Below are positions 7,461-16,608 of a DNA stretch of 64,000 bases, one piece after another. Within the stretch, counting starts at the first letter, position 1. The number at the start of each line of letters is the position of its first letter. The notes beneath the pieces were generated by a model, which saw nothing but the letters and a program-made list of their open reading frames with translations, was not told where the DNA came from and did no database searches. Source of the stretch: an uncultured Clostridium sp. (GTDB taxonomy: Bacteria; Bacillota; Clostridia; Lachnospirales; Lachnospiraceae); the NCBI GenBank assembly GCA_937885015.1, contig CALAAS010000034.1, positions 26,959 to 90,958 of the forward strand, read 5' to 3'. The position numbers were made by a program, and so were the translations under genes.

Positions 7461-8945
7461 TTACTCTGACATTTTCGGAACCGGAGTGGGGCGGGAACGG
7501 TCAAACACTTCATTTACGTCGAAAAGATCGCTCAGGTGGTCGTTTCCAACGCCGCTTTCCGGAAGATCGTAATACATCCTGTAACCGTCCAGATTTCGTC
7601 TGCCCTGACGCATGTAATCATCGCCGATCTGAACGAAATACTGGGAGGAATCGACGTTGCAGAAGTAGCGGAACCCTTTGCCATGCAGGTACTGGTACCG
7701 TTCGCTGCTGGTGTCATAGGGGTGCCAGTCGGCAATATCGCTTCCGAAGGGGAAGAGGATAATATCACAGGGACCAGTCAGGGGTTCCACCTCATTTTCC
7801 CACTTATCCGTATCTGCAATGAAATTTTCCATGGAAATCGTTCCCATATTTCGATGGCCCCAGCTGTGGGAAGCCAGTTCATAGCCGCTGTCCTTGAGGC
7901 ACTGGGCGACTTTGGCAGCCTGTTCCCGCTCCTGGTCATAATCGAAGTCCGGGTGCTCTGCTTTGTATTCCTCTGTATTGTAGGAGGGGGCAGTCCGGTA
8001 TCCAAGAATTCCATTGTAGCCGGTAAAGGCAATAACAGCGCGGGCCCCCCGATAGGAGAAGTCTGGATGCTCTTCAATGAAATCGTCCAGGAGCGGAACC
8101 AGGTCGTAGGAGCCGACGGAAACAGATCCGTCATCCATGTTCATCTCGCAGGTGGGGCGTCCGTCCTCGCCGATGATCATGCGGGAGGCAAAGCCGTCTC
8201 CCTCCATATATTCATAGTAGCATACATCATCCTGGGACATGACAAAGGCCTGTTTGCCCGGCGGCAGCATGATATCGCCCTCTTTGAACTGAGGCGTTCC
8301 GTTTTCTCCCGTTACTTCATAGGCAATATCGTGAAGGCGAACCAGAACAAAGCCGCGGTCGTACATGGATTGAAGAATTTTCATAAATTCATCCTTGGTG
8401 GTCATAACCTGATTATACCCTTTTTCCCGGGTATCCCCGTCAAAGGCCTTGGAATTGTCCATGATCAGGGTATGGAAAAATACATGGGTAATTTTGCGAG
8501 GATCCGTGCGCACCAGAGTGGCTTTGGTCTGATTGTATCCGTCGATGGCGGCCGCTGCTTCTGCAGAAGAGGCATAGGGACTTTCCTGAAGCAGAGAGAT
8601 AGCGGCGTCATAGTCGTATCCGGCTGCCAGAAGGTCTGCCTGACTTAAAATGCCATCCAGGCTTTCAGGGTCAGAAGTTTCCTGATTTTCACCTTCCATG
8701 GACTCTGATTCTGGAGAAGAATCGGAAGAGTCGCTCTGGTTCGGAGCGGCGGTGGAAACGGAATTGGACGATGCGTCCTGAGAGTTTCGTTTAGCAAAAA
8801 ACCAGCCGGCAACGGCCAGCAGGATTACGAAAACGGCGCCCAGAATGGCGTACGGAACCCAGGAGCGGTTCCGCCTGTGTCTGCGCCGCGAGCGTCTGCC
8901 GCCCAGAGAAGAGCAGCTGCTGTTTAAATATGGATTTCTTCCCAT
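7461..8945 (-). CDS. Membrane-anchored polysaccharide deacetylase-family protein
   Basis: 494 aa from ATG 8945, which follows AAGGTGAT at 8 nt. An Arg-rich cytoplasmic start (RRSRRRHRRNR) precedes one membrane segment (about residues 28-47), a Ser/Glu/Asp-rich linker, and an extracellular NodB-like region. Carbohydrate esterase 4 traits visible are the ITHVFFHTLI start, VIAFTGYNGILGYR and the SGYELASHSWGHRNMG segment, whose SHSWGH matches the zinc-ligand HxxxH motif. The first motif is not the standard TFDDG, so catalytic competence is uncertain. Likely acts on peptidoglycan or another wall glycan. Divergent from the D,D-carboxypeptidase gene. Confidence 0.8.
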   Translation of the reverse strand: MGRNPYLNSSCSSLGGRRSRRRHRRNRSWVPYAILGAVFVILLAVAGWFFAKRNSQDASSNSVSTAAPNQSDSSDSSPESESMEGENQETSDPESLDGILSQADLLAAGYDYDAAISLLQESPYASSAEAAAAIDGYNQTKATLVRTDPRKITHVFFHTLIMDNSKAFDGDTREKGYNQVMTTKDEFMKILQSMYDRGFVLVRLHDIAYEVTGENGTPQFKEGDIMLPPGKQAFVMSQDDVCYYEYMEGDGFASRMIIGEDGRPTCEMNMDDGSVSVGSYDLVPLLDDFIEEHPDFSYRGARAVIAFTGYNGILGYRTAPSYNTEEYKAEHPDFDYDQEREQAAKVAQCLKDSGYELASHSWGHRNMGTISMENFIADTDKWENEVEPLTGPCDIILFPFGSDIADWHPYDTSSERYQYLHGKGFRYFCNVDSSQYFVQIGDDYMRQGRRNLDGYRMYYDLPESGVGNDHLSDLFDVNEVFDRSRPTPVPKMSE

Positions 8946-9153
8946 TGTATCAATCACCTTATCTGTATATATTTCTGTACCTGTCTGGTACATGGCTGCG
9001 AATCTGAGCAGAAATAGATAAAACTGGACAGAAGCTATTATATTATAACATGAAACGACACACATGACTATTACAGATTGTTTAAAATTTAAAAGAAACA
9101 GAGGGATAAGGACAGGCGGTACTCCCATATGCTGATGAGAGAAGAGATGGAAC

Positions 9154-10395
9154 ATGGAGAATCAAATGAAACGAATCGCGGCATTACTGTTGGCCTTTAT
9201 CCTGCTGGCAGCAGGCGTCCCGGGAACCGGGTATGGAGCAGTGGAACATGGAGAACCGGAGATTCCGGCGTCTGTAGCCTCGGCGGTGGCAAAGGCAGCT
9301 TCGGGGCCTCAAATCCAGGCGCCCAATGCCATTCTCATGGAGGCGTCCACCGGGACGGTTCTGTTTGAAAAAAACGCCGATGAGGCGCGAAATCCGGCCA
9401 GCGTTACGAAAATCATGACCCTTCTTCTTATTTTTGATGCGCTGAAGGCAGGGACGATTCAGCTGGAAGATGAAGTGGTAACCAGCGCCCATGCAAAATC
9501 CATGGGCGGTTCCCAGGTTTTTCTGGAGGAGGGAGAGGTTCAGACTGTGGAGACACTGATCAAATGCATTGTAATTGCCTCAGGCAATGATGCCAGTGTG
9601 GCCATGGCAGAGCACATCAGTGGTGATGAGGAAACGTTCGTTGCGAAGATGAACGAGCGGGCCAAAGGACTCGGGATGGAAACGGCCCATTTTGAAGACT
9701 GCTGCGGACTGACAGATTCGCCGTCCCACGCCATGTCTGCCCGGGATATTGCCCGGATGACTCGTGAACTGATTACCAGCTATCCGGAAATTTTCAATTA
9801 TTCCACGATCTGGATGGAAAATATTACCCATGTAACGAGGCAGGGAACGAAGGAGTTTGGACTTTCCAACACCAATAAACTTTTGAAAATGGCAACGAAT
9901 TTTGAGACGACAGGCCTGAAAACAGGTTCTACGTCTTTGGCGAAATACTGCCTGTCGGCTACTGCCAGGAAAGACGGCATAGAGCTGATTGCCGTTATTT
10001 TGGCGGCTCCCGATTACAAGGCCCGGTTTTCCGATGCTGTAACGCTTTTAAATTACGGGTATGCCGGCTGCCAGTTATATCGAGATGAGGATCCGGGGAA
10101 TATTCCGGAGATTGTGATTTCCGGCGGAATCCGGGATACGGTGGCGGGAAGGCTGAATGGCGTGTTTTCCTATCTGGCTCTGGAGGGCGAGAACCTGAGT
10201 GGAATTGAGAAGGCATGGGAATTTCAGGAAAAAATCATGGCTCCGGTGGAAGAGGGGGATATTTTGGGATATCTGGTGTACCGACTGGGAAATGAGGAAC
10301 TGGGGAGGCTGGAAATTGTGGCAGCGGAGTCTGTTCGAAAAGAGACGGCAGCAGATGCTCTGAAAAAGGTTTTTCGGGCGCTGCTGCCTCTATAG
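9154..10395 (+). CDS. dacF: D-alanyl-D-alanine carboxypeptidase (DacF/PBP5 type)
   Basis: Trims the terminal D-Ala from peptidoglycan pentapeptides on the outer membrane face. The 413-aa product begins with a signal peptide (hydrophobic 7-22). The three serine-acyltransferase motifs are all present: SVTK (Ser83, Lys86), SGN (143-145) and KTG (256-258). A beta-rich C-terminal PBP5 domain follows, ending without an obvious amphipathic anchor. ATG 9154 is used. In sporulating Firmicutes dacF often lies by the spoIIA operon, which is not seen here, so the symbol is by sequence type only. Its stop is 13 bp from the stop of the convergent binding-protein gene. Confidence 0.9.
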   Translation: MENQMKRIAALLLAFILLAAGVPGTGYGAVEHGEPEIPASVASAVAKAASGPQIQAPNAILMEASTGTVLFEKNADEARNPASVTKIMTLLLIFDALKAGTIQLEDEVVTSAHAKSMGGSQVFLEEGEVQTVETLIKCIVIASGNDASVAMAEHISGDEETFVAKMNERAKGLGMETAHFEDCCGLTDSPSHAMSARDIARMTRELITSYPEIFNYSTIWMENITHVTRQGTKEFGLSNTNKLLKMATNFETTGLKTGSTSLAKYCLSATARKDGIELIAVILAAPDYKARFSDAVTLLNYGYAGCQLYRDEDPGNIPEIVISGGIRDTVAGRLNGVFSYLALEGENLSGIEKAWEFQEKIMAPVEEGDILGYLVYRLGNEELGRLEIVAAESVRKETAADALKKVFRALLPL

Positions 10396-10408
10396 GACTG
10401 TTTATTAT

Positions 10409-11416
10409 TTACTGGGAGGAAGCGGCGGCCTTTTCAGCAAAAACGGTGGTTACCAGATCTTCATAGGGAACACGGGCGGACAGTTCTCCGGCCTCCTCCA
10501 GAATATTTTCCAGAAGCTCAAAGCTTTCTTTTGCAAAAATAGTATCGTTTTTCCAGGTATCCTGTTTTTTATATCGCTCCACAATGGCGGCGATGGAGGC
10601 AGTATCCGTTTCCTGAAACTGGGGTTTTATGGTGGCCGCAATTTCTTCGGCAGAGTGGGTATTGACGTATTGGAGTCCGCGCTGGATGGCATTGGTAAAG
10701 GCCTGGATGATTTCCGGATTCTGCTCCAGATAGCTTTTTCTGGCGCAGTAGGCGGTGTATGGAACATAGCCGGAGTCAACACCAAGAGAGGCGACAACCT
10801 TTCCGTTTCCCTCCTGCTCCAGCGTCGTGGCGTAAGGTTCAAATTCTACGGTGTAGTCGGCGTCGCTGCTGGTAAAGGCGGCAGCTGTCAGGCCGAAATC
10901 AATGCTCTGGTCGATGGTAAGATCACGGCTGGGGTCAATGCCGTTTTTCCGGAGAATATATTCAAATACCATCTGGGGCATACCGCCTGCACGGCCTCCC
11001 AGAACCTTTTTTCCTTTCAGAGACTGCCAGGAAAAATCCGGCTCTTCAGTCCGCCCGACGAGAAAATTTCCGGCCCGCTGAGTCAGCTGGGCAAAGTTGA
11101 CGGCAAAATCTTCTGAACCTTCCTGGTAGACGTAAATGCTGGCTTCCGAACCCATGAAGCCAATGTCAGCATCGCCGGAAATGAGAGTGGTCATTACCTT
11201 GTCAGCGCCGACGCCGTTCTTCAGAGTCAGATCAATGCCTTCGTCCTCAAAATAACCCAGCTCAATGGCGGCGTACTGAGGCGCGTAAAAAACAGAGTGG
11301 GCCACTTCGCTGAGAGTAACAGGGACAGGGCCGTTACTTTCCGGATTGCTCTGACAGCCCAGGAGCGGCAGGGCCGGGAGAAGGGCGCTTAAAAAAAGAA
11401 AAAACATTTTTTTCAT
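10409..11416 (-). CDS. ABC transporter substrate-binding lipoprotein (SsuA/NMT1-like)
   Basis: 335 aa from ATG 11416, with AGGAG upstream. Signal peptide and lipobox LLGC lead into a periplasmic-binding-protein type 2 fold of the nitrate/sulfonate/taurine or thiamine-precursor class: VTLSEVAHSVFYAPQYAAIELGYF, then DADIGFMGSEASIYVYQEG and GRAGGMPQMVFEYILRKNGID. The ligand cannot be read from this. No matching permease or ATPase gene is adjacent, so it is an orphan or works with a transporter encoded elsewhere. It is divergent from the Cof-type phosphatase gene and convergent with dacF. Confidence 0.85.
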   Translation of the reverse strand: MKKMFFLFLSALLPALPLLGCQSNPESNGPVPVTLSEVAHSVFYAPQYAAIELGYFEDEGIDLTLKNGVGADKVMTTLISGDADIGFMGSEASIYVYQEGSEDFAVNFAQLTQRAGNFLVGRTEEPDFSWQSLKGKKVLGGRAGGMPQMVFEYILRKNGIDPSRDLTIDQSIDFGLTAAAFTSSDADYTVEFEPYATTLEQEGNGKVVASLGVDSGYVPYTAYCARKSYLEQNPEIIQAFTNAIQRGLQYVNTHSAEEIAATIKPQFQETDTASIAAIVERYKKQDTWKNDTIFAKESFELLENILEEAGELSARVPYEDLVTTVFAEKAAASSQ

Positions 11417-11533
11417 AATAAAAACTCCTGTGAAAACGTATTCTTTACCATTATGATAGCGGGAAACGGCTGTATGGTGCCTGCCTGAAACAAAAGACCC
11501 TTTGAAAAAAGAGGTGTATAAAAGGAAAATTCC

Positions 11534-11542
11534 TGTTATAAT
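11534..11542 (+). promoter_or_regulatory. Extended -10 promoter element
   Basis: TGTTATAAT, an extended -10 box, lies 45 bp ahead of the Cof-type phosphatase start; the -35 region is weak (TGTATA at 16-bp spacing). Confidence 0.5.
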
Positions 11543-11586
11543 CGAACGGTAAAACAGTGAAAATGGTAAAAGCAGGAGAAAATACA

Positions 11587-12402
11587 ATGGCAGAATATGA
11601 AATTATCGTTCTGGATCTGGATGGAACGCTGACAAACCGAGATAAAAAAATTACGCCAAAAACCAGGAAATGCCTGATGGAATTGCAGGAGAGAGGGAAG
11701 AAGATTGTTCTGGCTTCCGGGCGGCCGACTCCTGGGGTTGTTCCTCTGGCAGAGGAGCTGGAACTCTCCAGGTACGGGAGTTATATTCTGTCTTTTAATG
11801 GCGGGATGATTACAAACTGCAAAACCGGGGAGGTGATTTTCAGCCGGTTCCTGCCCATGGAGGCGAATGAAAAGATTATCCGCCTGGCGGAGAAGGAGCA
11901 GGTTGGGATTTTGTCCTATACCCAGGACGGAAAAGTACTTTTAACGAATCAGTCAGAGAGTCCTTATGCCAGGTTAGAGACGAGGATTAACAGCATGGAA
12001 TTGCGTCAGGTAGATGACATGGTGGCGGCGATTCAGTATCCGGTGCCGAAATTTCTGATGTTGGAGGATGGGGATTATCTGGCCATGGTTGAACCGAGAG
12101 TAAAGGCAGCCATGGGAAGAAATTTCAGTGTGTACCGCTCGGAGCCGTTTTTCCTGGAGATTTTGCCCAGGGGAATTGACAAGGCCAGCTCTTTGGCGCG
12201 GCTTCTGGAACACATGGGTCTGACCAGAGAACAGATGATTGCCTGCGGAGACGGCTATAATGATCTGACAATGATTCAGTATGCGGGACTGGGAGTGGCT
12301 ATGGAAAATGCCGTTCTTCCAGTGAGGAAAGCGGCGGACTTTATTACGTATTCCAACAATGATGATGGTATTGCCCATGTGGTTGAAAAATTTATGCTGT
12401 AA
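11587..12402 (+). CDS. Cof-type HAD-IIB hydrolase
   Basis: 271-aa sugar-phosphate or nucleotide phosphatase of the Cof/YidA group. Motif I is LDLDGTLTNRDKK (Asp10, Asp12); motif II is ASGRPTPG; motif III includes the lysine of GIDKASSLARLLEHMG; motif IV is ACGDGYNDLTMIQYAGLGVAMENA. The large C2 cap (about 85-190) is typical of the IIB subclass. ATG 11587 is selected because AGGAG is 9 nt upstream; an in-frame ATG at 11557 is before that site. Substrate unknown. It has its own promoter and precedes the YerC-like regulator by 131 bp. Confidence 0.9.
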   Translation: MAEYEIIVLDLDGTLTNRDKKITPKTRKCLMELQERGKKIVLASGRPTPGVVPLAEELELSRYGSYILSFNGGMITNCKTGEVIFSRFLPMEANEKIIRLAEKEQVGILSYTQDGKVLLTNQSESPYARLETRINSMELRQVDDMVAAIQYPVPKFLMLEDGDYLAMVEPRVKAAMGRNFSVYRSEPFFLEILPRGIDKASSLARLLEHMGLTREQMIACGDGYNDLTMIQYAGLGVAMENAVLPVRKAADFITYSNNDDGIAHVVEKFML

Positions 12403-12533
12403 AAGTGTTTAAATGGCTGGATTTTAAAACTTTAATATGCTAAAATGGAAAATATGAGATTTCAGCAAGGACAGGCTGCACAGAGAACGGAATTATGCAG
12501 TGCAGAATTTGAGAAGAGGGAGAGGACTGTTTT

Positions 12534-12848
12534 ATGAATAAAAAATTAAAAACAGAAGCAGTGGATCACCTGTTTCAGGCAATCTTGACATTGAAAAATA
12601 CGGAAGAGTGCTATAGCTTTTTCGAGGATGTCTGCACGGTCAATGAGCTGCTTTCATTTTCTCAGAGGTATGAAGTGGCAAAGATGCTTCGGGAGAAGAA
12701 GACATATCTGGAGATTGCAGAAAAGACTGGAGCCTCTACGGCGACGATCAGTCGTGTAAATCGCTCCTTAAATTATGGCAATGATGGATATGATATGGTA
12801 TTTCGACGCATTGAGGAGGCTGGAACAGAGGCGGGAATACAGGAGTAA
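12534..12848 (+). CDS. yerC: YerC/YecD-type TrpR-related protein
   Basis: 104-aa helical DNA-binding protein of the TrpR superfamily. The family block CTVNELLSFSQRYEVAKMLREKKTYLEIAEKTGASTATISRVNRSL covers about residues 36-80 and contains the helix-turn-helix AEKTGASTATISRVNR. In Bacillus the homologue lies just upstream of pcrB-pcrA, and here pcrA is also the next gene on this strand, separated only by an inserted DUF1836 gene on the other strand. The regulated genes are not known. An extended -10 box TGCTAAAAT at 12438-12446 probably drives it. Confidence 0.88.
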   Translation: MNKKLKTEAVDHLFQAILTLKNTEECYSFFEDVCTVNELLSFSQRYEVAKMLREKKTYLEIAEKTGASTATISRVNRSLNYGNDGYDMVFRRIEEAGTEAGIQE

Positions 12849-12850
12849 AT

Positions 12851-12928
12851 ACCGGAGAGGGCGCTGCATCGCTGACTGGTGAGACCAGAATTCTGGAATC
12901 GTGAAGTCCTGCAGCACCCTCTCGCCGG
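12851..12928. terminator. Long imperfect hairpin between convergent genes
   Basis: ACCG-GAGAGGGCGCTGCA pairs with TGCAGCACCCTCTC-CCGGT with one G-T pair and small bulges; the 41-nt loop contains a second palindrome CCAGAATTCTGG. No T-run follows at once, so it is a weak terminator or a processing structure rather than a textbook one. It separates yerC from the DUF1836 gene. Confidence 0.5.
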
Positions 12929-12936
12929 TTACGGGT

Positions 12937-13545
12937 TTATTTCTTTTTTTTGTCCGGATTTTCCTGGCGCAGCTGTTCGGCCAGCAGTTCCAGCATTTGT
13001 TTTTTCAGATACACATCAAAAGCCAGCTCGCAGACAAAAGCAAACAGCTGAAGGTATTCCCGATCATCGTACTCCCCATCGGAAAAGGTGGCGGAGGCTG
13101 CCTGAAACTTGGCTTTCACATCCTGGCGGAGCCGCTCCCGCTGTTCAGCTTCCAGGGAAAAGCATTCCCGATAAAGGGTTTCAAGATCCGGGTGAGAGCC
13201 ATCCGCAAAGTGCCTGTCCCGGATGGGAGCGAAAAGCTGCTCAATGTCGTGGAAGGACAGGACATTTTTAAAATAGTAAATAAAAATCAGCATCAGAATG
13301 TGATTTTTTGAATACCGTTTTTTGACTGGCGGAGGAAGAAGATTGTTTTTTGCATAATTGTTAATCATGGTTTTGGTCAGGATTTTATCTTCGCTGAGCC
13401 AGCGGGAGCCGGCCAGGTGGGAGTCCATGAATGTGGTAACCTGATCCATATATAAGTCAATGGCCGGAATATCGGACGGATTTACGCCCGTAAGGCCGTC
13501 TATGTAATCCATCAGAGCTTGAAGACGTTCGTCATTTGATTTCAT
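12937..13545 (-). CDS. DUF1836 protein (MerR-like helix-turn-helix)
   Basis: 202 aa from ATG 13545, preceded by AGGTGATA. The segment LTKTMINNYAKNNLLPPPVKKRYSKNHILMLIFIYYFKNVLS (about residues 58-100) resembles a MerR-type winged helix and is the hallmark of DUF1836. The C-terminal half is helical, ending in a Lys run PDKKKK. Function is unknown; a DNA-binding regulator is the likely reading. A perfect 11-bp-arm palindrome lies 20 bp upstream of its start and is a candidate own operator. The gene is inserted, on the opposite strand, between yerC and pcrA. Confidence 0.75.
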   Translation of the reverse strand: MKSNDERLQALMDYIDGLTGVNPSDIPAIDLYMDQVTTFMDSHLAGSRWLSEDKILTKTMINNYAKNNLLPPPVKKRYSKNHILMLIFIYYFKNVLSFHDIEQLFAPIRDRHFADGSHPDLETLYRECFSLEAEQRERLRQDVKAKFQAASATFSDGEYDDREYLQLFAFVCELAFDVYLKKQMLELLAEQLRQENPDKKKK

Positions 13546-13564
13546 GTTATCACCTCGTTTTTAT

Positions 13565-13587
13565 TATATAGTTTTTAAAACTATATA
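13565..13587. promoter_or_regulatory. Perfect palindrome, candidate operator
   Basis: TATATAGTTTT and AAAACTATATA are exact 11-bp inverted arms around a single T, in the divergent region between the DUF1836 gene and pcrA. AT content makes it also a possible -10 overlap. Symmetry and position suit a dimeric repressor, most simply the DUF1836 protein itself. Confidence 0.5.
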
Positions 13588-13717
13588 TCAAGGGGAAAAT
13601 ATGTAACGGTTCAGCCGTGACATGGAGAGGAAAATAGATTATACTGGATAGACGGCTCAGACAGAAGTATGGAGAGCAGGAAAAGGAAAGACAGGACAGA
13701 GGAGAGTATGATATAAA

Positions 13718-16039
13718 ATGGGAAAATACGATACATTAAATCCAATGCAGCGGGAGGCTGTATTTCACACGGAGGGACCGCTTCTGGTGCTGGCGGGAGC
13801 CGGATCCGGAAAAACGAGAGTACTGACTCACCGGATTGCATATCTGATCGAAGAAAAAAAGGTGGCACCATGGAATATTATGGCTATTACCTTCACCAAT
13901 AAGGCGGCGGCGGAGATGCGGGAAAGGGTGGATAAGATTGTGGGCCAGGGGGCAGAGAGCATCTGGGTCAGCACATTCCATTCTTCCTGTGTGCGGATTC
14001 TTCGTCGTTTCATTGATTATCTGGGATATGATACCAATTTTACGATTTACGACGGAGATGATCAGAAGACCCTGATGAAGCAGGTCATGAAACGGCTTCA
14101 GGTGGATACGAAACTTTTTAAAGAGCGGGCAGTGCTATCTCGGATTTCATCGGCCAAGGACGAGCTGATCGGACCGGAGGAATTTGAACGGAATGCAGGA
14201 GGGGATTTCCGGGAAAAGAAAATTGCGCAGATCTACCGGGAATACCAGGCGGAGCTGAAGAAAAATAATGCCCTGGATTTCGATGATCTGATTGTGAAAA
14301 CCGTGGAGCTGTTTGAGCGTGCACCGGAGGTGCTGGATCATTATCAGGAAAAGTTTCGCTATATCATGGTGGATGAGTATCAGGATACCAACCTGGCCCA
14401 GTTCAGGCTGGTGGATCTGTTGGCGGGCAAATACCGGAATCTTTGTGTGGTGGGCGACGATGATCAGTCCATTTACAAATTCCGCGGTGCAAATATCGAA
14501 AATATCTTAAGCTTTGAGAAGGCATTTCCAGGAGCTCATGTGGTAAAGCTGGAGCAGAATTATCGTTCGACCCAGAGCATCTTGAATGCGGCCAATGAAG
14601 TAATCCGCAATAATCGGGGCCGCAAGGAAAAGAAGCTTTGGACGGCCAATGAGGAGGGATGTCCCGTTCGCTTCCTGCAGTTTGATACGGCTTATGAGGA
14701 GGCAGATGCCGTAATCCGGGAGATTTACCGTCAGCGGGAGGCGGGAGAGAAAGAATATTCGGATTTTGCAGTGCTCTACCGAACCAATGCCCAGTCTCGT
14801 CTGCTGGAGGAAAAGTGCATTCTTTACAGCGTGCCCTATCGCCTGGTGGGAGGTGTGAATTTCTATCAGAGAAAGGAAATCAAGGATATCCTTTGTTATC
14901 TGAAAACCATTGCCAATGGACGGGATGATCTGGCGGTTCAGCGTGTGGTCAATGTGCCGAAACGGGGAATCGGCGCCACATCCATCGGAAAGGTAACGAT
15001 GTACGCCTCTGCAGGTGGTATGAGTTTTTATGACGGACTCCTGCGGGTAAGAGCCGTTCCCGCCATCGGAAAGGCAGCGGATAAGATTGAAAAGTTTACA
15101 GAACAGATCGAAGACTTTAAAAAACGGTTTTCCGGCGGTTCGCTGAAGGAGCTGATTGAGGCGATTCTGGAGGAAACCGGCTACCGGAAGGAGATTGAGG
15201 CAGAGGGCGAGGTGGAGGCGGAGACGCGCCTTCAGAATATCGAGGAACTGATCAATAAGGCAGTCAGTTACAGTGAGACGGCAGAAGAGCCGACGCTGGA
15301 TGGTTTTTTGGAGGAAGTGGCTCTGGTGGCGGAGGTGGACAATATGGACGACTCGGAAAACCGGGTGGTTTTGATGACACTGCACAGCGCCAAGGGCCTG
15401 GAGTTTCCCTATGTATATCTGACAGGCCTGGAAGACGGACTTTTTCCAAGCAGCATGTCCATGATGTCAGATGACCGGGATGCTCTGGAGGAGGAGCGGA
15501 GGCTTTGCTATGTGGGGATTACCAGGGCGGAGAAGAAACTGACTCTGACAGCGGCCAGACAGAGAATGACCAATGGAGAGACACGTTTTTCAAAGGTAAG
15601 CCGGTTTGTGGAAGAAATCCCAGCCTGGCTTCTTCAGGAGGAAGAGACGCCCAGCGTATTCGGCCGGGGGAGCGCTGCTTCTTCGACATGGAATCGGGAA
15701 CCGGGCCGAATGACGGGATGGGGGACCTCTGCCCAGGCAGGAACCCGTGGTCAGGAATCCCAAGTTGGGGCAGGAACCCGAGAACTGAATTCTCTGGGAC
15801 AGAGAAAGAATGCCTATGCGTCAAAAACGGCACCGTCCTTTGGAAAGTCCTTTACGGTTCAGAAGGCAGATCAGCTGTCTTATGGGGAAGGAGACCGTGT
15901 CCGTCATGTGAAGTTTGGGGAGGGACTCGTAAAGCAGATCCAGGATGGAGGAAAAGATTACGAGGTTACAGTGGAATTTAACAGGGTAGGAACGAAGAAA
16001 ATGTTCGCTTCTTTTGCCAGACTGGTGAAAATTGATTAA
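13718..16039 (+). CDS. pcrA: ATP-dependent DNA helicase PcrA (UvrD family)
   Basis: Superfamily 1A 3'-5' helicase for nucleotide-excision repair, rolling-circle replication and clearing of RecA. The 773-aa product has NPMQREAV (Q motif), Walker A AGAGSGKT (about 27-34), TFTNKAAAEM (Ia), DEYQDTN (II), GDDDQSIYKFRGA (III), LEQNYRST (IV), TLHSAKGLEFPYV (V) and EERRLCYVGITRAEKKL (VI). After a Gly/Ser/Thr-rich linker (about 660-705) the last 60 residues, YGEGDRVRHVKFGEGLVKQI, form the PcrA C-terminal Tudor-like domain that contacts RNA polymerase. Full length for the family. ATG 13718 is used; the nearest AGGAG is about 13 nt off. Confidence 0.95.
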   Translation: MGKYDTLNPMQREAVFHTEGPLLVLAGAGSGKTRVLTHRIAYLIEEKKVAPWNIMAITFTNKAAAEMRERVDKIVGQGAESIWVSTFHSSCVRILRRFIDYLGYDTNFTIYDGDDQKTLMKQVMKRLQVDTKLFKERAVLSRISSAKDELIGPEEFERNAGGDFREKKIAQIYREYQAELKKNNALDFDDLIVKTVELFERAPEVLDHYQEKFRYIMVDEYQDTNLAQFRLVDLLAGKYRNLCVVGDDDQSIYKFRGANIENILSFEKAFPGAHVVKLEQNYRSTQSILNAANEVIRNNRGRKEKKLWTANEEGCPVRFLQFDTAYEEADAVIREIYRQREAGEKEYSDFAVLYRTNAQSRLLEEKCILYSVPYRLVGGVNFYQRKEIKDILCYLKTIANGRDDLAVQRVVNVPKRGIGATSIGKVTMYASAGGMSFYDGLLRVRAVPAIGKAADKIEKFTEQIEDFKKRFSGGSLKELIEAILEETGYRKEIEAEGEVEAETRLQNIEELINKAVSYSETAEEPTLDGFLEEVALVAEVDNMDDSENRVVLMTLHSAKGLEFPYVYLTGLEDGLFPSSMSMMSDDRDALEEERRLCYVGITRAEKKLTLTAARQRMTNGETRFSKVSRFVEEIPAWLLQEEETPSVFGRGSAASSTWNREPGRMTGWGTSAQAGTRGQESQVGAGTRELNSLGQRKNAYASKTAPSFGKSFTVQKADQLSYGEGDRVRHVKFGEGLVKQIQDGGKDYEVTVEFNRVGTKKMFASFARLVKID

Positions 16040-16105
16040 GAACGGCCCGTTGTTTTGATTAACTGAAAATTTCAATTTTTAATAGTAAAAAGAAGAATTT
16101 AATGA

Positions 16106-16111
16106 TATAAT
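16106..16111 (+). promoter_or_regulatory. Extended -10 box before the small membrane-protein gene
   Basis: TGATATAAT (extended -10, TATAAT at 16106-16111) lies about 50 bp upstream of ATG 16163. No clear -35 partner was seen. Confidence 0.45.
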
Positions 16112-16162
16112 ATAACAGACGAGATTGTCTGTGTGTGAAATGCAGGGAAAGGATGTGGAACG

Positions 16163-16450
16163 ATGAATAAATTTGATATGATGGGAAAAGACGCACTTTC
16201 CAAGGTAGAGGAGATCATGAATGCGACGAAGCTGAATGAATTTCTCCATAGAAAGGAAGAGGAGGAGAAGCAGAAAAACTGTATTCTTTGGATCCTTGCG
16301 ATTATCGGAGTAGTAGCGGCGGTAGCGGCCATCGCATACGGCGTATACCGTTTCTTCACGCCGGATTACCTGGAGGATTTCGAGGATGATTTCGACGATG
16401 ACTTCGACGATGATTTCTTCGAGGATGATGTGGAAGAGAAAAAAGAATAA
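16163..16450 (+). CDS. Small membrane protein with acidic tail, unknown function
   Basis: 95 aa. A charged helical start (residues 1-38) is followed by one membrane segment (NCILWILAIIGVVAAVAAIAYGVYRFF, about 39-65) and a tail made almost wholly of Asp, Glu and Phe (DDFDDDFDDDFFEDD). The charge pattern suggests the acidic tail is outside or binds cations, but no family was recognised with certainty. It has its own promoter and terminator, so it is a single-gene unit. GGAAAGGA precedes the start. Confidence 0.75.
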   Translation: MNKFDMMGKDALSKVEEIMNATKLNEFLHRKEEEEKQKNCILWILAIIGVVAAVAAIAYGVYRFFTPDYLEDFEDDFDDDFDDDFFEDDVEEKKE

Positions 16451-16468
16451 TAAAACGGATATGCGAAT

Positions 16469-16512
16469 AAAAACGCCCTTCACCGGGTATTTCCCCGGAG
16501 AAGGGCGTTTTT
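16469..16512 (+). terminator. Rho-independent terminator
   Basis: AAAAACGCCCTTC pairs with GAAGGGCGTTTTT; the loop holds a second small stem CCGGG/CCCGG. Confidence 0.92.
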
Positions 16513-16608
16513 GCGTGATGCTTTGGAAAAGGATTGTTGAAAAAGGGCGGATGTGGTATACTCTTGTACGAAAGCTGGTCGGCATGGTCGGCATAAGGGA
16601 GGAATTCG

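Noticed and set aside
7536..8648. Long + strand open frame opposite the polysaccharide deacetylase gene
   Set aside because: It is antisense to a gene with clear family motifs and its translation has no recognisable domain or ribosome site.
12851..12928. Riboswitch or T-box in the yerC-DUF1836 gap
   Set aside because: The stem lies between convergent gene ends, not in a leader, and lacks T-box or riboswitch motifs.
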